A stretch of 64,000 nucleotides of DNA, from assembly GCF_014203355.1 (NCBI RefSeq), contig NZ_JACHIR010000001.1, positions 8,000,038 to 8,064,037 on the forward strand, in the 5' to 3' direction. The notes below the pieces were generated by a model, which was not told the DNA's origin, did not search any database, and saw only the letters and a list, made by a program, of their open reading frames with translations. Shown one piece after another: positions 48,507 through 58,063 of this stretch; position 1 is the first letter of the stretch, and the number at the start of each line of letters is the position of its first letter. The translations under genes and the position numbers were made by a program. The DNA is from Kutzneria kofuensis (lineage in GTDB: Bacteria; Actinomycetota; Actinomycetes; Mycobacteriales; Pseudonocardiaceae).

Positions 48507-50966
48507 TCAGCACCCTAGAAGGGAACACGCCACCGCCGAGGAGTCGTTGGTCCTCGATGGCGGGGTTCCGGCCGGTGAGTTGGTGGGTGTGTACGTGGCC
48601 GACGCCGTGTTGGTGAAGGGCAGCAACGATATGAGCAACGACGTCGAACAGTAGATCTGTTTGCTCTGTCCTGCCGCCAGATCGAACGTGCCCGCGGCGG
48701 ACCGGCACGACGGCGCGGCGTTGTCGTTGATCGTGACGCCGGTGATGTCGGTCGGACCGGTGTCGGTCACGGTGATCCGCCAGTGCGGGTTGGCCAGCAG
48801 CAGGCCGAGCAGGCCCGGCGTCGCGTGTTTCGCCCATGGTCCCGGGCCGCCGGGTTGGCAGTTGTCGTCGTGGACCGATACGCAGATCTCCTTGTTGACC
48901 GTCACTGTCGGCTGGCAGGCCGGCCCCGGCGCGACGGGCAGGCTCACGGTGTTGGAGGTGAGCGCGCCGGTGGCGTCATTGCCGGTCGCGGTGTCGGACA
49001 CCGCCGTCGCGGTGCAGGTCGTCGAGACCGTGGTCTTGAAACAGACCTGCGGCGCGTCGCCGACGAACGCCACCACCAGGTGCGGCTGGTTGCCACCGGT
49101 GAAGTCGTTGCTGTTGTTCAGCACGAGGTGCGCGGACACGGTGATGCTGGGATGCGCGGCCGGTGAGATCCCCGACAGGTCCAGGGTGCCGTCCGGGGCG
49201 AACGTGGGATGGGCGATCACGGGGCCGCCTGTGTCGCTGACGTCCGCGGTCGACGCGGTCAGGTCGACGTTGGCGAGGTTCATGTTCTCCAGGCGGGCGT
49301 TGGTGTAGCTGTGGATGTGGCCGGTGCCGCCGTCGCAGTAGAACGCCGACGGCGTCAGCGTGACGTCCGCTCCGCTGTGGATGCACGGCGAACTCGACGT
49401 GGTGGGGTCCTCGGAGAACAGGATGCCGGCGTCGCCGAGGCCGAACAGGCAGCGAGTGGTCTGGTCGAACGCATAGCCGTAGTCCCGGGTGACTCCACCG
49501 TTGGCACTGGGATGCGTTGCCGGCAACGGGAAACCCGCGCACGCGGCTGCAGCGGTCCAGTCGTAGCAGACGGTGTCACCCGTGCTCGACCCGCCCCAGG
49601 TTCCGGTGTAGCTACGCAGATGGCCGTCCGAGCCGACGGCCGTCTCCGGGTTGAAGACCAGCTGGTTGGTCAGGGAGTTGAACACGGTCGGCGCGGCCAG
49701 TGGGGCGCCACTCACGGTGAAACAGGTCGATATCGACGTGGGATTGCCGGTCGTCGTCGCGCACGCGCCGACGGCATTGCTCGCGGTGTCGTATGCGGTG
49801 TAGGCGTTGTACGTGGAGTTGCCGGCCGGCGCGATGGCGTGTGGCGTGGCCCAGCCGGCGCAGGCCGTCGCGGTGGCCGGATCGAAGCAGCCGAGCACCG
49901 GCGCCCCGCCCGACGGCGAGGACGACGCGAACACCTTGCCGGCGGCGATGGCCATCGACCCCAGGTAGTTGGCGCCGGGCGAGTTGTTGTTGGCCGGCAC
50001 GATCGCGGCGTACGGCTGGCCGGGACACGGCGACTGGGAGGCGATGGTCAGGCACAGCACCTGGCCGTTGCTCCCGACGCCGTAGAGGTTGCCGCCGGTG
50101 GCGACCAGGCCGGCGAGGCCGTACGCGCCGCCGGAACCGGTGGTGACGAGCGGGAAGTATCCGCAGTTGGCCCGCGCGCCGAGGTCGAGGCACCCGACCC
50201 CCACCGAGGAGGCGGTGACGGCGGCGTAGTACACCACGCCGGGCCGGCCCGGGTCCTGGACGTACTGCGGGGTCAGCGTGCTGGCGATGTCACCGGTGGA
50301 ACCGGAGCCGAACGGTCCGGGCGCGGTGTTGACCGGCCGTGGCCACGGGCCACCGGCGCACGGCGCGCCGGCCGTGAGGTCGGTGCAGACCAGCTTGGGC
50401 GCCGCCGCGACCAGGTGGTGGTACATGTTCCACGCCTCGACCGTGCCGTTGGGCTGGCGGAAGATGATCGGCGAGTAGCCGTCTCCGCCGGTCGCGGTCG
50501 CGGTCGGCTTCACCGGCGCGAGCAGGATGTTCGCCAGGTTGGTGCCGCCGGACCGGGCGCCGGGATTGGTCGCCCGCACCGACACGGTTGCCGCGCCCGG
50601 GTCGGTGGTCTGGTAGTTCGTGCCGTCGGTCGACCAGGACGGTGTCCAGCCCGGCGGCACCTGGAGCGAGCCCGGCACGTACGTCTGTGTGGTCCCCGCG
50701 CCGGCGATCGGATCGGTGATGGTCGCCGCGGAGGGACCGTCCGGGCCGTTGTTGGCGTAGCTGAGCACCCAGTTGACGGTGTCCGCGTGGTTGACCGGGT
50801 TCGCGCCGGGACTGGTCACGTCCTGAGCGCTTTTGGTCAGCACGGACGTCGCCGCGGGTGCGGCGGTGACGGGAGCCGACACGCCGGCTGCCACCGCGGC
50901 GAACGCGATGCCGATCGCCAACGTCGAGCGTAGGTATCGCACAGTTCTCCCATGTCTTCGATGCAT
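48507..50966 (-). CDS. Large secreted protein with DUF11-like repeats
   Basis: The protein has 819 residues from ATG 50966 (GGGAGAGC before it). The signal peptide is about 1-37 (LAIGIAFAAVAAGVSAP). The first part (about 38-125) resembles a DUF11-type surface domain (NWVLSYANNGPDGPSAATIT). The middle, about 130-560, is a repetitive beta-propeller-like part with many CxxxxACAGxP-type Cys segments, for example LVCTDLTAGAPCAGGPW, LGCFDPATATACAGW and VCYDWTAAAACAGFPL. Two more beta-sandwich DUF11 domains follow. It ends Ala-Cys-Ser-Leu-Leu-Gly-Cys. There is no anchor. The repeated Cys pairs would form disulfides. Function is unknown; adhesion or matrix structure is possible. Confidence 0.75.
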   Translation of the reverse strand: MHRRHGRTVRYLRSTLAIGIAFAAVAAGVSAPVTAAPAATSVLTKSAQDVTSPGANPVNHADTVNWVLSYANNGPDGPSAATITDPIAGAGTTQTYVPGSLQVPPGWTPSWSTDGTNYQTTDPGAATVSVRATNPGARSGGTNLANILLAPVKPTATATGGDGYSPIIFRQPNGTVEAWNMYHHLVAAAPKLVCTDLTAGAPCAGGPWPRPVNTAPGPFGSGSTGDIASTLTPQYVQDPGRPGVVYYAAVTASSVGVGCLDLGARANCGYFPLVTTGSGGAYGLAGLVATGGNLYGVGSNGQVLCLTIASQSPCPGQPYAAIVPANNNSPGANYLGSMAIAAGKVFASSSPSGGAPVLGCFDPATATACAGWATPHAIAPAGNSTYNAYTAYDTASNAVGACATTTGNPTSISTCFTVSGAPLAAPTVFNSLTNQLVFNPETAVGSDGHLRSYTGTWGGSSTGDTVCYDWTAAAACAGFPLPATHPSANGGVTRDYGYAFDQTTRCLFGLGDAGILFSEDPTTSSSPCIHSGADVTLTPSAFYCDGGTGHIHSYTNARLENMNLANVDLTASTADVSDTGGPVIAHPTFAPDGTLDLSGISPAAHPSITVSAHLVLNNSNDFTGGNQPHLVVAFVGDAPQVCFKTTVSTTCTATAVSDTATGNDATGALTSNTVSLPVAPGPACQPTVTVNKEICVSVHDDNCQPGGPGPWAKHATPGLLGLLLANPHWRITVTDTGPTDITGVTINDNAAPSCRSAAGTFDLAAGQSKQIYCSTSLLISLLPFTNTASATYTPTNSPAGTPPSRTNDSSAVACSLLGC

Positions 50967-51021
50967 GCTCTCCCTCGCCCCAAATGGACTCGGCGCGGAA
51001 ATGTCCGCGCCTGCGAATGCG

Positions 51022-51050
51022 AGCCTAGGAAGAGGGCCGCGGCCGGACAA
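51022..51050 (-). promoter_or_regulatory. Promoter of the DUF11-like protein gene
   Basis: On the minus strand TTGTCC (51050-51045), a 17-base spacer and TAGGCT (51027-51022) form a sigma-70-type promoter about 56 bases before the start codon. Confidence 0.5.
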
Positions 51051-51406
51051 TGAGGGTCGCCGGGACGCCAGCGCCGGGGCTCTATCCGCGCAAGGGGTCA
51101 CCGGGTCGGCGGCACTCTGGGCACCGGTTCGTGCCGGCGCGGCTGGGCGGAATGGGTCATCCGATGGTCCGATCGATTTCCGGTGAACCTTCACGAACTC
51201 GCCCGGTGACAGTCACCGAAATGGTCCGCTCGAGTGATACGCCGCGCATCCATCGAACAGGCCAACCCTTCCGGGTTTCGAAAAGTGTGCACCCCTCGGC
51301 GCACGCTGGCCGCGAATACCCGGAGCTCTTCTGCTTTGGCCGCACTGCGGTCACGGGGAACCGGCGCTGGTTGTCGCCGGACCCCACCAGCAGCGTCGTC
51401 GGAGTC
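51051..51406. other. Gene-free stretch
   Basis: No supported gene lies here; short open frames lack start signals. A TTTCGAAA word occurs near 51278. It lies downstream of the FAD oxidase gene and upstream of the DUF11-protein promoter. Confidence 0.5.
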
Positions 51407-52840
51407 TCACCTGTCGGGTTCGGCCTGTTCGGCCGGCCGGATGTTCTGGTTGACGTGGAACAGGTTGTCCGGGTCGTAGCGGCGCTTGATCCGGGCGAGC
51501 CGGTCGTAGTTGCCGCGGTAGGACGCCCTGACCCGGTCCTGTCCCTCGTCCATCAGGAAGTTGACGTACGCGCCGCCGGCCGAGGTGGGGTGCAGCTCCT
51601 GCCAGTAGTCCCGAGCCCACCGGGAGATGACGTCGGCGTTGGCCGGGTCCGGGTCGACGCCCACGATGACCCCGGCCCAGCCGCCGCCCCGGTAGGCGAA
51701 GGCGGTCGCGTCGTCCGGCACGCGGCCGGCCGCGCCGTCGACGGGGTAGAGGTGCATGGTGGAGTGGCCGGTCGGCAGCCGCGCGCCGTACTTGAGGTGC
51801 ACGTCGATCGCGGCGTCGGAGATCTCGTCGAAGAAGTCCGCCCGCCAGTACCACTGCAGCCCGGCCGGGTAGAGGCCGTCGAACGCGCTCTGCAGCACGG
51901 TGAACGGCATGGCATGCAGGCCGACCAGCAACGGCGAACCGTAGGTCGTGATCGGCTCGAGTGTCTCGTCGGAGCGGGCGTGCGGCCCGGTGTAGCACCA
52001 GACGACGGCACAAGCCTTGCGGCCCCAGAGCTCCTCGGGGAACGGTGCGGCAGGCGGGACCGTGAGCAGCGCGAAGAAGCCGTTGAGCTCCTCCGGCAGC
52101 GACGGCAGCAGATCTCGGTACCAGCGCATCACTTCGGCGGTGTCGGCGAGGTCGTAGAGCACGGGACCGCCGATGACCACACCGTCGTCACCGATGTCGT
52201 GGCAGCGGAAGGTGAACGACGTGACGACGCCGAAGTTCCCGCCGCCGCCTCGCAGGGCCCAGAACAGGTCGCTGTGGGCGTTCTCGCTGGCCGTCACGAA
52301 CGTGCCGTCGGCGAGCACCACGTCCGCGGCGAGAAGATTGTCGATCGTGAGGCCGAAGCGCCGGGAGAGGTAGCCGATGCCGCCGCCGAGCGTCAGTCCG
52401 CCGACACCGGTGGACGCGAGGAAGCCGGAGGGAGTCGCCATGCCGAACCCGACGGTCGCGTGGTCGACGTCGCCCCAGGTGCAGCCGGCGTCGGCACGGA
52501 CGGTGTGGTTCCGGGGGTCGACCGTGGTGCTGCGCAACAGGGAAAGGTCGATGACCAGGGCGTCATCCCACACCCCGAGGCCGGCGGCGTTGTGGCCGCC
52601 ACCTCGCACGGCGATCTCGAGGCCGTGTGCACGGCCGAAACGCACACAGGCGATGACGTCGACGGTGTCCCGACAGCGGGCGACGGCCGCGGGCCGCTTG
52701 TCGATCATGCCGTTGTAGACGGCACGTGCCTTGTCGTATCCGGCATCGCCCGGGGTGACGAGCTCGCCGCGCAGGGCGGCGGCCAGGTCTGCGAATGGCG
52801 TGTCGCCGACGTCGGCTGATGTGGCCGGTGTGGTCGTCAT
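51407..52840 (-). CDS. Berberine-bridge-type FAD-linked oxidoreductase
   Basis: The 477-residue protein has an FAD-binding PCMH domain with VRGGGHNAAGLGV near 79-90; His 83 is the site of covalent 8-alpha-histidyl FAD linkage in this family. GGLTLGGGIGYLSRRFGLT marks the second flavin region, where the Cys of bicovalent members is absent. The C-terminal BBE motif is YDPDNLFHVNQNI. No signal peptide is seen, so it is cytosolic. Members oxidise alcohols, sugars or alkaloids with oxygen. The ATG is at 52840. The 295-base gap upstream holds only the palindrome GTTTCGAAAC (53086-53095). Confidence 0.92.
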   Translation of the reverse strand: MTTTPATSADVGDTPFADLAAALRGELVTPGDAGYDKARAVYNGMIDKRPAAVARCRDTVDVIACVRFGRAHGLEIAVRGGGHNAAGLGVWDDALVIDLSLLRSTTVDPRNHTVRADAGCTWGDVDHATVGFGMATPSGFLASTGVGGLTLGGGIGYLSRRFGLTIDNLLAADVVLADGTFVTASENAHSDLFWALRGGGGNFGVVTSFTFRCHDIGDDGVVIGGPVLYDLADTAEVMRWYRDLLPSLPEELNGFFALLTVPPAAPFPEELWGRKACAVVWCYTGPHARSDETLEPITTYGSPLLVGLHAMPFTVLQSAFDGLYPAGLQWYWRADFFDEISDAAIDVHLKYGARLPTGHSTMHLYPVDGAAGRVPDDATAFAYRGGGWAGVIVGVDPDPANADVISRWARDYWQELHPTSAGGAYVNFLMDEGQDRVRASYRGNYDRLARIKRRYDPDNLFHVNQNIRPAEQAEPDR

Positions 52841-53135
52841 CCGCGATCTCCGGAGAACGCCGCTGAATGGTCAGGCCGGCTCATTCGCACCCCTTACTTC
52901 CACGCGGGAAGAAGTGGCCAGGTTACCGTCCAGGGCCTGTACGCGGGAGGTGGCAGGTGGCGAGTCCGCGCCAATGACGGAAATCGGCGACTGTGCAGCA
53001 CCACGCCACGTCATTCGGCACATTCCCGCCGGTCCTGCCCCGTCTCTCGCGCCGCATGAACGAAGTCGGCGTGGGCAATGAAGTCGTTTCGAAACCCCAT
53101 GAACTGCCGGGCGACTTCGAGAGCCTTTCAGGCCG

Positions 53136-53738
53136 CTACGGCAGCGCGGTCGCGAAATCGTCGGCCATCAGCCAGGAGAACCCGCCCGGTGACCAGAAAC
53201 CGACGAACGCGGTGTAGGTGACCGGGCCGGGGTGGATGAGGTCGTCCGGCGTGCAGCGGGAGGCGAAGCGAACGGACAGCTGCTGGTACCCGTTGCTCAG
53301 CGGACCGAACTTGGTCTCCTTGTACGGCGTCACGGAGGGGTAGGCTCGCACGCCGAAGTAGCCCGCGGTGACGTTGCTCGACGTCCACACGAAGGCGCTC
53401 AGGTCGAGCGTGCGGCACGTGGGCACGACGATGTTCTGGGTCAACGCGTTCCACTGCGTCGTGCTCCGCGCCTCGATGTACGCGTCGTTGGCCATGCTGT
53501 GGGCGATACCGGCGTTGCGGTCCACCCCCTTGGTGTCCGGCCCCTCGGTGCACCAGTTCGGCACCGCCGTGCCGTCGGGCGCCGCCTCGAAGCTGGCGTT
53601 CGGCATGTACATCATCCAGCCGTCGCAGCTGGCCGGCGGTGTCGAGGCGCTGCTCGCCGACGCGGTGGCGCCGCCGGCGAGCAGCGCGCTGACGGCCGCG
53701 ACCACGGCCCAGCCAAGGAATGTCCCGGAAAACCTCAT
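53136..53738 (-). CDS. Secreted small beta-rich hypothetical protein
   Basis: The protein has 200 residues from ATG 53738 after a GGGGG site. The signal peptide is about 1-29 (VVAAVSALLAGGATASA). The mature part, with MYMPNASFEAAPDG and later TCRTLDLSAFVWTSSN, has the strand pattern of a carbohydrate-binding-module-like jelly roll (NxSFE.. opening as in CBM4/9 domains). It holds four Cys (SCDGW, NWCTE, PTCRTL, SRCTPDD) that can form two disulfides. There is no catalytic domain. A ligand-binding or protective role is possible; identity is not certain. Confidence 0.7.
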   Translation of the reverse strand: MRFSGTFLGWAVVAAVSALLAGGATASASSASTPPASCDGWMMYMPNASFEAAPDGTAVPNWCTEGPDTKGVDRNAGIAHSMANDAYIEARSTTQWNALTQNIVVPTCRTLDLSAFVWTSSNVTAGYFGVRAYPSVTPYKETKFGPLSNGYQQLSVRFASRCTPDDLIHPGPVTYTAFVGFWSPGGFSWLMADDFATALP

Positions 53739-53880
53739 GGTGACCCCCTGTTGTCACGTGTGAGAACCCCTGTCCGACCGGTGTGACGGCTGACGCCGCC
53801 GGCCGGGTGACGACCAGTGTCCGAGCGGTGGTCAAGGTGGTATCAAAGTCGGTCCTGGCGCAGCGGCCGGAGGGGGCGGC

Positions 53881-56820
53881 ATGCTCGACGTGCTACGCGG
53901 ACGGCTCTCCGTCGTGGTCGCGGCCGCCGGATACGGCAAGACGACGGCGGTCGCCCGGTGGCTGCGCGACACGGGCGAGAACGTGCTGGTGGTCGACGAC
54001 GTGCACCGGGACGGCCCACCGGACACGGCGGGCGACGCCGACCGGTTGGTGCTGATCTCGCGCCGGCCGATTCCGGTGGTCACCCTGCTTCGCTACGACC
54101 TGGGCGCGCCGGTGGAGATCGGGCCGCGGCGGCTGGCCCTGTCGCCGCAGCAGGTGGCGGCCCTGCTGACGAGTCAGTACGGCGTCGACGATCCGGGCCT
54201 GGCCGCCGAGTTGCACCGGCTCACCGCCGGATGGCCCGCACTGGTGCAACTCGGCGGCGCCAGGCTGGCCTCGGAGGGAACGGCCGAGCCGCTCGCCGAC
54301 CTGCTGGCGGCGCCGAACACCCCGCTGTACGACTACGTCCGCGGCGAAGTGCTCGACGACCTTCCCCCGGACGCGCTGGAACTTCTCGTGCACATCGCGG
54401 AACTGGGCTCCATCTCGATGGAGCTCGCGGCCGGGATCGGCCAGGACCGCCTGGCTCCGCACCTGGCGCTGCTGGCCCGGCTCGGTCTGCTGCAGCCGCC
54501 GGTCGTCAGCCGGGACTGGTACGAACCGGTGCCGGTGGTGGCCGCGATCGTCCGCGCCGGCCACCCGATGCCGCCGACCCGGCGCAAGGCGGTCGTCGCG
54601 CTGGCCGCCGAGTGGCACACCGACCATGGCCGGACCGCCGACGCGCTCCGCCTGGCGCTCGCCGCTGCCGACCACACCCGCTGCGCCCACCTGCTGCGTG
54701 AGTACGGCGGCCAGTTGCTGGCCGCGGGCGCCGCGAGCAGCATTGTCGCGGCGGCCCGGGCCCTGCCCGAACGGCTGCGGGACGACGCCGTCGAACTGGT
54801 CCACGCCGATGCGCTGCAGGCGACCGGGGACACCACGGGAGCGTTGGCGGTCTACTCACGGCTGGCCGGCGACTCGCGGCAACTGCCGCCCGGACTCGCC
54901 TGGCGTTACGGCGCGGCGGTCTACCTGTGGGGTGATCCGAACGACGCGCTCGCCGTGCTGCGCCGTGGCCGGCTGGACGACGGCGCGCAGTCGGACAACG
55001 CGTTGCTGCTGGCGTGGACCTCGGCCGCGCACTGGCTCGCCGGGGACGAGGCGAGGTGCGCCGAACTTGCCGGTCGCGCCTACGAAACCGCGTGCACCAC
55101 GGGCGACAGCCGCGCACTCGCCACCGCACACGTCGCACTGGCGTTGTGCGCCCACCTCACCGGCGACCCGATCGGGCTGCGCGCGCACTACGGCCAGGCG
55201 CTGGAGCTGGCCGAGGCGGCCGGCGACACGGTGCAGGTGCTGCGGATCCGCGTGAACCTCGCGGCCGGGCTGGAGCAGGAGGGCCGCCTGACCGAGGCGC
55301 TCGCGGTGCTCGCTCCCGCCGTCGAGCTGGCCGCGTCCGGCGGCTACGACGGCTCGCTCGCCCTGGCGCTGGCGAACCAGGGCAAGCTGCTGCACCACCT
55401 GGGCCGGCTCGACGACGCGGTGGCGAGCTACCAGCGCGCGGTGCGGACGTACCAGCGGATGCACTCGATGAAGGTGGCCTACCCGCTCACCGGGCTCGGT
55501 GACATCCACCGGCTGCGCGGGCAGCCGGCGCAAGCCAAGGCGGCGTACACGGAGGCACTGCGCGCCGCCACCGAGGACGGCCACAACCGCCAGGGCATGG
55601 TCCCCGCGCTGGCCGGCCTGGCGCGGGTCGTCGCGGAGACCGATCCGGGCCAGGCCGCCGAATTCGCCAACCGCGCCATGGACCACGCGCACGGCCACTG
55701 GGTGACGACCGCACTGGTGGCCCGCGCCTGGGCGGCGTGGCAGGTGGGCGCGGGCGCCGACGCGCGCAAGGACGCGCAGGCCGCCATCGACGCCGCGGCC
55801 CTGCACCGGGACCGCAGCGGGATGGCGTGGGCACTGGAGGTCGAAGCGGCCGCCACCGACGAGCCCGCGGCGGCCGTGAAGCTGTTGCGGGAGGCCCTGT
55901 CGATCTGGCGGGACTCGGAGGCGTGGCTGGAGGCGGACCGGATCCGGGTGGCGCTCGGCCGGATCGGCGGTGACGACGGCGACCTGCGGCTCAACGGCCG
56001 GCTGGCCGAGTCCCGGCTGGCCGCCGCCGGTGTGCCGGCCGCGGCGCCGGTGCGCCCCGGCTCACCCGGCCGGGTCGAGGTCCGCGTGCTCGGCGGTTTC
56101 ACCGTGCTCGTCGACGGCCAACCGCTGCCGCCGCGGGCGTGGCAGTCCAGAAAGGCACGTGACCTGCTGCGGGTGCTGATCGCCCGGCGCGGCAGTCCCG
56201 TCTCCCGCGACGAACTCGCCGACCTGTTGTGGGGGCCGGTCGCACGCGACGAGCGCCAGAAGGTGGCGCACCGGCTGGCGGTGGCGCTGTCCACGCTGCG
56301 CGGCGTGCTCGATCCCGACCGGCGGGCGCCGCCGGACCACTTCGTCCTGGCCAGCCACAAGGACATCGCGGTCGACCTCGGCCGGCTCACGGTCGACGTC
56401 GAGGACCTGTTCGCCCAGGCCCGGTACGGGGCGCGGCTGCGGGAACAGGGTGCGCCGGCCGACGCCTGGTCGGTGCTGACCGCCGCGGACCGGGCCTACA
56501 GCGGCGAGGTCTTCGCCGACGACCCGTATCCGGACTGGGCCCGGCCGCTGCGCGAGGAGGCACGCGCCACACACCTGCGCGTGCTGCGGATGCTGGTCGA
56601 GCTGGCCCAGCGGGCCGGCGAGGTCGACGAGGTCGTGTGCCACCTGCTGCGCATCCTGTCGGTGGATCCCTACGACGAGCAGGCGCACCGGGACCTGGTC
56701 GCGAACCTCGCCGAGGCGGGCCGGCACGGCGAGGCGTCGCGGGCGTTCCAGCGCTACTCCGAGGCGATGGTGGAGATCGGCGTGCCGGTGCGGGAGGTGT
56801 CCGGCTTCGCGGCGCGGTGA
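53881..56820 (+). CDS. Large STAND-ATPase/TPR regulator with C-terminal BTAD
   Basis: This 979-residue protein starts after GGAGGGGG. The N-terminal NTPase (about 8-230) has Walker A AAAGYGKTT (Lys 20) and Walker B VLVVDDVH. The middle (about 260-690) is a long array of TPR-type helices (for example ALALANQGKLLHHLGRLDDA and AYTEALRAATEDG). The C-terminus has a winged-helix domain (about 725-810, VEVRVLGGFTVLVDGQPLPP) and a BTAD domain (about 820-970, ending YDEQAHRDLVANLAEAG). In AfsR/SARP regulators the DNA-binding and BTAD domains come first; here the order is reversed. Such proteins activate secondary-metabolite or sugar genes on ligand and ATP binding. The target is unknown; the next secreted gene is convergent. 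Confidence 0.88.
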   Translation: MLDVLRGRLSVVVAAAGYGKTTAVARWLRDTGENVLVVDDVHRDGPPDTAGDADRLVLISRRPIPVVTLLRYDLGAPVEIGPRRLALSPQQVAALLTSQYGVDDPGLAAELHRLTAGWPALVQLGGARLASEGTAEPLADLLAAPNTPLYDYVRGEVLDDLPPDALELLVHIAELGSISMELAAGIGQDRLAPHLALLARLGLLQPPVVSRDWYEPVPVVAAIVRAGHPMPPTRRKAVVALAAEWHTDHGRTADALRLALAAADHTRCAHLLREYGGQLLAAGAASSIVAAARALPERLRDDAVELVHADALQATGDTTGALAVYSRLAGDSRQLPPGLAWRYGAAVYLWGDPNDALAVLRRGRLDDGAQSDNALLLAWTSAAHWLAGDEARCAELAGRAYETACTTGDSRALATAHVALALCAHLTGDPIGLRAHYGQALELAEAAGDTVQVLRIRVNLAAGLEQEGRLTEALAVLAPAVELAASGGYDGSLALALANQGKLLHHLGRLDDAVASYQRAVRTYQRMHSMKVAYPLTGLGDIHRLRGQPAQAKAAYTEALRAATEDGHNRQGMVPALAGLARVVAETDPGQAAEFANRAMDHAHGHWVTTALVARAWAAWQVGAGADARKDAQAAIDAAALHRDRSGMAWALEVEAAATDEPAAAVKLLREALSIWRDSEAWLEADRIRVALGRIGGDDGDLRLNGRLAESRLAAAGVPAAAPVRPGSPGRVEVRVLGGFTVLVDGQPLPPRAWQSRKARDLLRVLIARRGSPVSRDELADLLWGPVARDERQKVAHRLAVALSTLRGVLDPDRRAPPDHFVLASHKDIAVDLGRLTVDVEDLFAQARYGARLREQGAPADAWSVLTAADRAYSGEVFADDPYPDWARPLREEARATHLRVLRMLVELAQRAGEVDEVVCHLLRILSVDPYDEQAHRDLVANLAEAGRHGEASRAFQRYSEAMVEIGVPVREVSGFAAR

Positions 56821-56858
56821 CCGGTGGGACGCCGGGGATTCCCGACGCCCCACCGGTC
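56819..56858. terminator. Bidirectional terminator
   Basis: An 18-bp stem with two mismatches (56819-56836 with 56841-56858) and a GATT loop overlaps the stop of the regulator gene and lies before the end of the convergent gene. Confidence 0.75.
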
Positions 56859-56864
56859 GCGGGC

Positions 56865-57479
56865 TCACCACCAGACGTTGATCGAGCTGGTGATGTTGTC
56901 GAACCCGTACGTCGACATGTTGAACCGCCAGTTGCTGCCGCCCCACATGCTCAGCCACCCGCCGCCGAAGTTCGGGTCGGCGTAGAAGGTGGCGTTGCCG
57001 TTCATCAGCGCCGAGGAGATCACGTCGTTCCAGTTGCCGGCGCAGCCGAACAGCCCACAGCCGCGCAGGACGGCGGTCAGGTTGTTCACGCTCCAGCCCG
57101 ACTGGATGGCCTGCGAGTCGTCGTGGCCCTCGTCACCGGAGTAGATGACGATGGACTGCCCCGCCGACATCGGCGTCGCAACCGCGTCGCGGCGCGCGAC
57201 CTCCGCCTTGGCCTCGCTCTCGTTCGTGTAGCCCACCAGCAGGTCCGGCGTCCGCTGGTCGACGAAAAGGTAGAGCGGCCTGCCGTCGAACCGGCTGATC
57301 TCCTTCGGGGCCAGCCGAACCCCGTCGATCAGCAGCGGCACCTTGGGCACCGGCCGCGCGTGCACCGGGCCCACCGGCACATTCCCCACCGGCGCGTTCC
57401 CCGCCGACGCGGGAGCCGCCGCCACGCCGAGCAGCACGCCCATCGCCGCAATCAGCAGAGCCACCGTCCGTTTCACCAT
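56865..57479 (-). CDS. Secreted beta/gamma-crystallin-like protein
   Basis: The protein has 204 residues; ATG 57479 follows GAGG with a five-base spacer. The signal peptide is about 1-27 (LLIAAMGVLLGVAAAPASA). A Pro/Val-rich linker (PVGNVPVGPVHARPVPKVP) leads to a middle part with SIVIYSGDEGHDDSQ. The C-terminal 60 residues (NATFYADPNFGGGWLSMW, then NMSTYGFDNITSSINVW) have the strand and Gly pattern of a crystallin/SMPI fold, as in peptidase inhibitor I36 proteins. Three Cys occur in GCGLFGC. The role may be protease inhibition or wall stability; this is an inference. Confidence 0.75.
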   Translation of the reverse strand: MVKRTVALLIAAMGVLLGVAAAPASAGNAPVGNVPVGPVHARPVPKVPLLIDGVRLAPKEISRFDGRPLYLFVDQRTPDLLVGYTNESEAKAEVARRDAVATPMSAGQSIVIYSGDEGHDDSQAIQSGWSVNNLTAVLRGCGLFGCAGNWNDVISSALMNGNATFYADPNFGGGWLSMWGGSNWRFNMSTYGFDNITSSINVWW

Positions 57480-57703
57480 CACTGCCTCACTTCGATCGTT
57501 TCCACCCTCACCGCGAGGGCGACCGAAGACTCCCGGCCGACCGTCAACGTCGGGTCAGCGTGAAATCAGGACGTGAACCAGCATGCGTGGAGCCGACCGT
57601 GATCACGGCCGCGCCGGGCACCCGGCTGCTCGGACATGTCGGCCACGTCGCCGACGACCTCTGGTGGCGGTACCGTGGGGCCCGACAGTCGGGAGGTGCC
57701 ATC

Positions 57704-58063
57704 GTGACGCCACGGCGCGATGCCGAGGCATCGACGTCCCGCGACTGCGACGTTCCGGCGCTGCGCGTGGAAGCGCTGCCCGACCAGGTGGGGGTACGCG
57801 TGGCCGGCGAGGTCGACGCGACTGTTCGAGACAGCTGGCACGCGACGCTGGCGCCGCTGGTGGATGTCGACGGCGACATCCACCTGGACCTGTCCGCGCT
57901 GACGTTCATCGATGTCCGAGGCGTGGCCGAACTGGTCGAACTGGCGCACGGTCTGGGAGAGGAGCGGCAGATGGTCCTGCACCAGCCGCCGCGCGTACTA
58001 CGGCAGGTGATGGACGTGTTGTGGCCCGACGCCCCGCGATTGGTCATGGTGGCTGCGCCATGA
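57704..58063 (+). CDS. STAS-domain protein, partner of the MEDS-HATPase gene
   Basis: The protein has 119 residues from GTG 57704 with GGGAGG just upstream; an earlier in-frame ATG has no ribosome-binding site. One STAS domain fills it, with VRVAGEVDATVRDSW and HLDLSALTFIDVRGVAEL. The Ser normally phosphorylated in the D-S-x-G site is Val (IDVRG). The stop overlaps the ATG of the following MEDS-HATPase gene, so they are made in equal amounts and probably bind each other. Phosphorylation control is unlikely; the pair may act as a signalling switch through direct binding. Confidence 0.85.
   Translation: MTPRRDAEASTSRDCDVPALRVEALPDQVGVRVAGEVDATVRDSWHATLAPLVDVDGDIHLDLSALTFIDVRGVAELVELAHGLGEERQMVLHQPPRVLRQVMDVLWPDAPRLVMVAAP

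Noticed and set aside
53086-53095. GTTTCGAAAC palindrome as an operator of the FAD oxidase gene
   Set aside because: It is about 245 bases from the start codon and without a paired promoter element; another TTTCGAAA near 51278 is not at a promoter.
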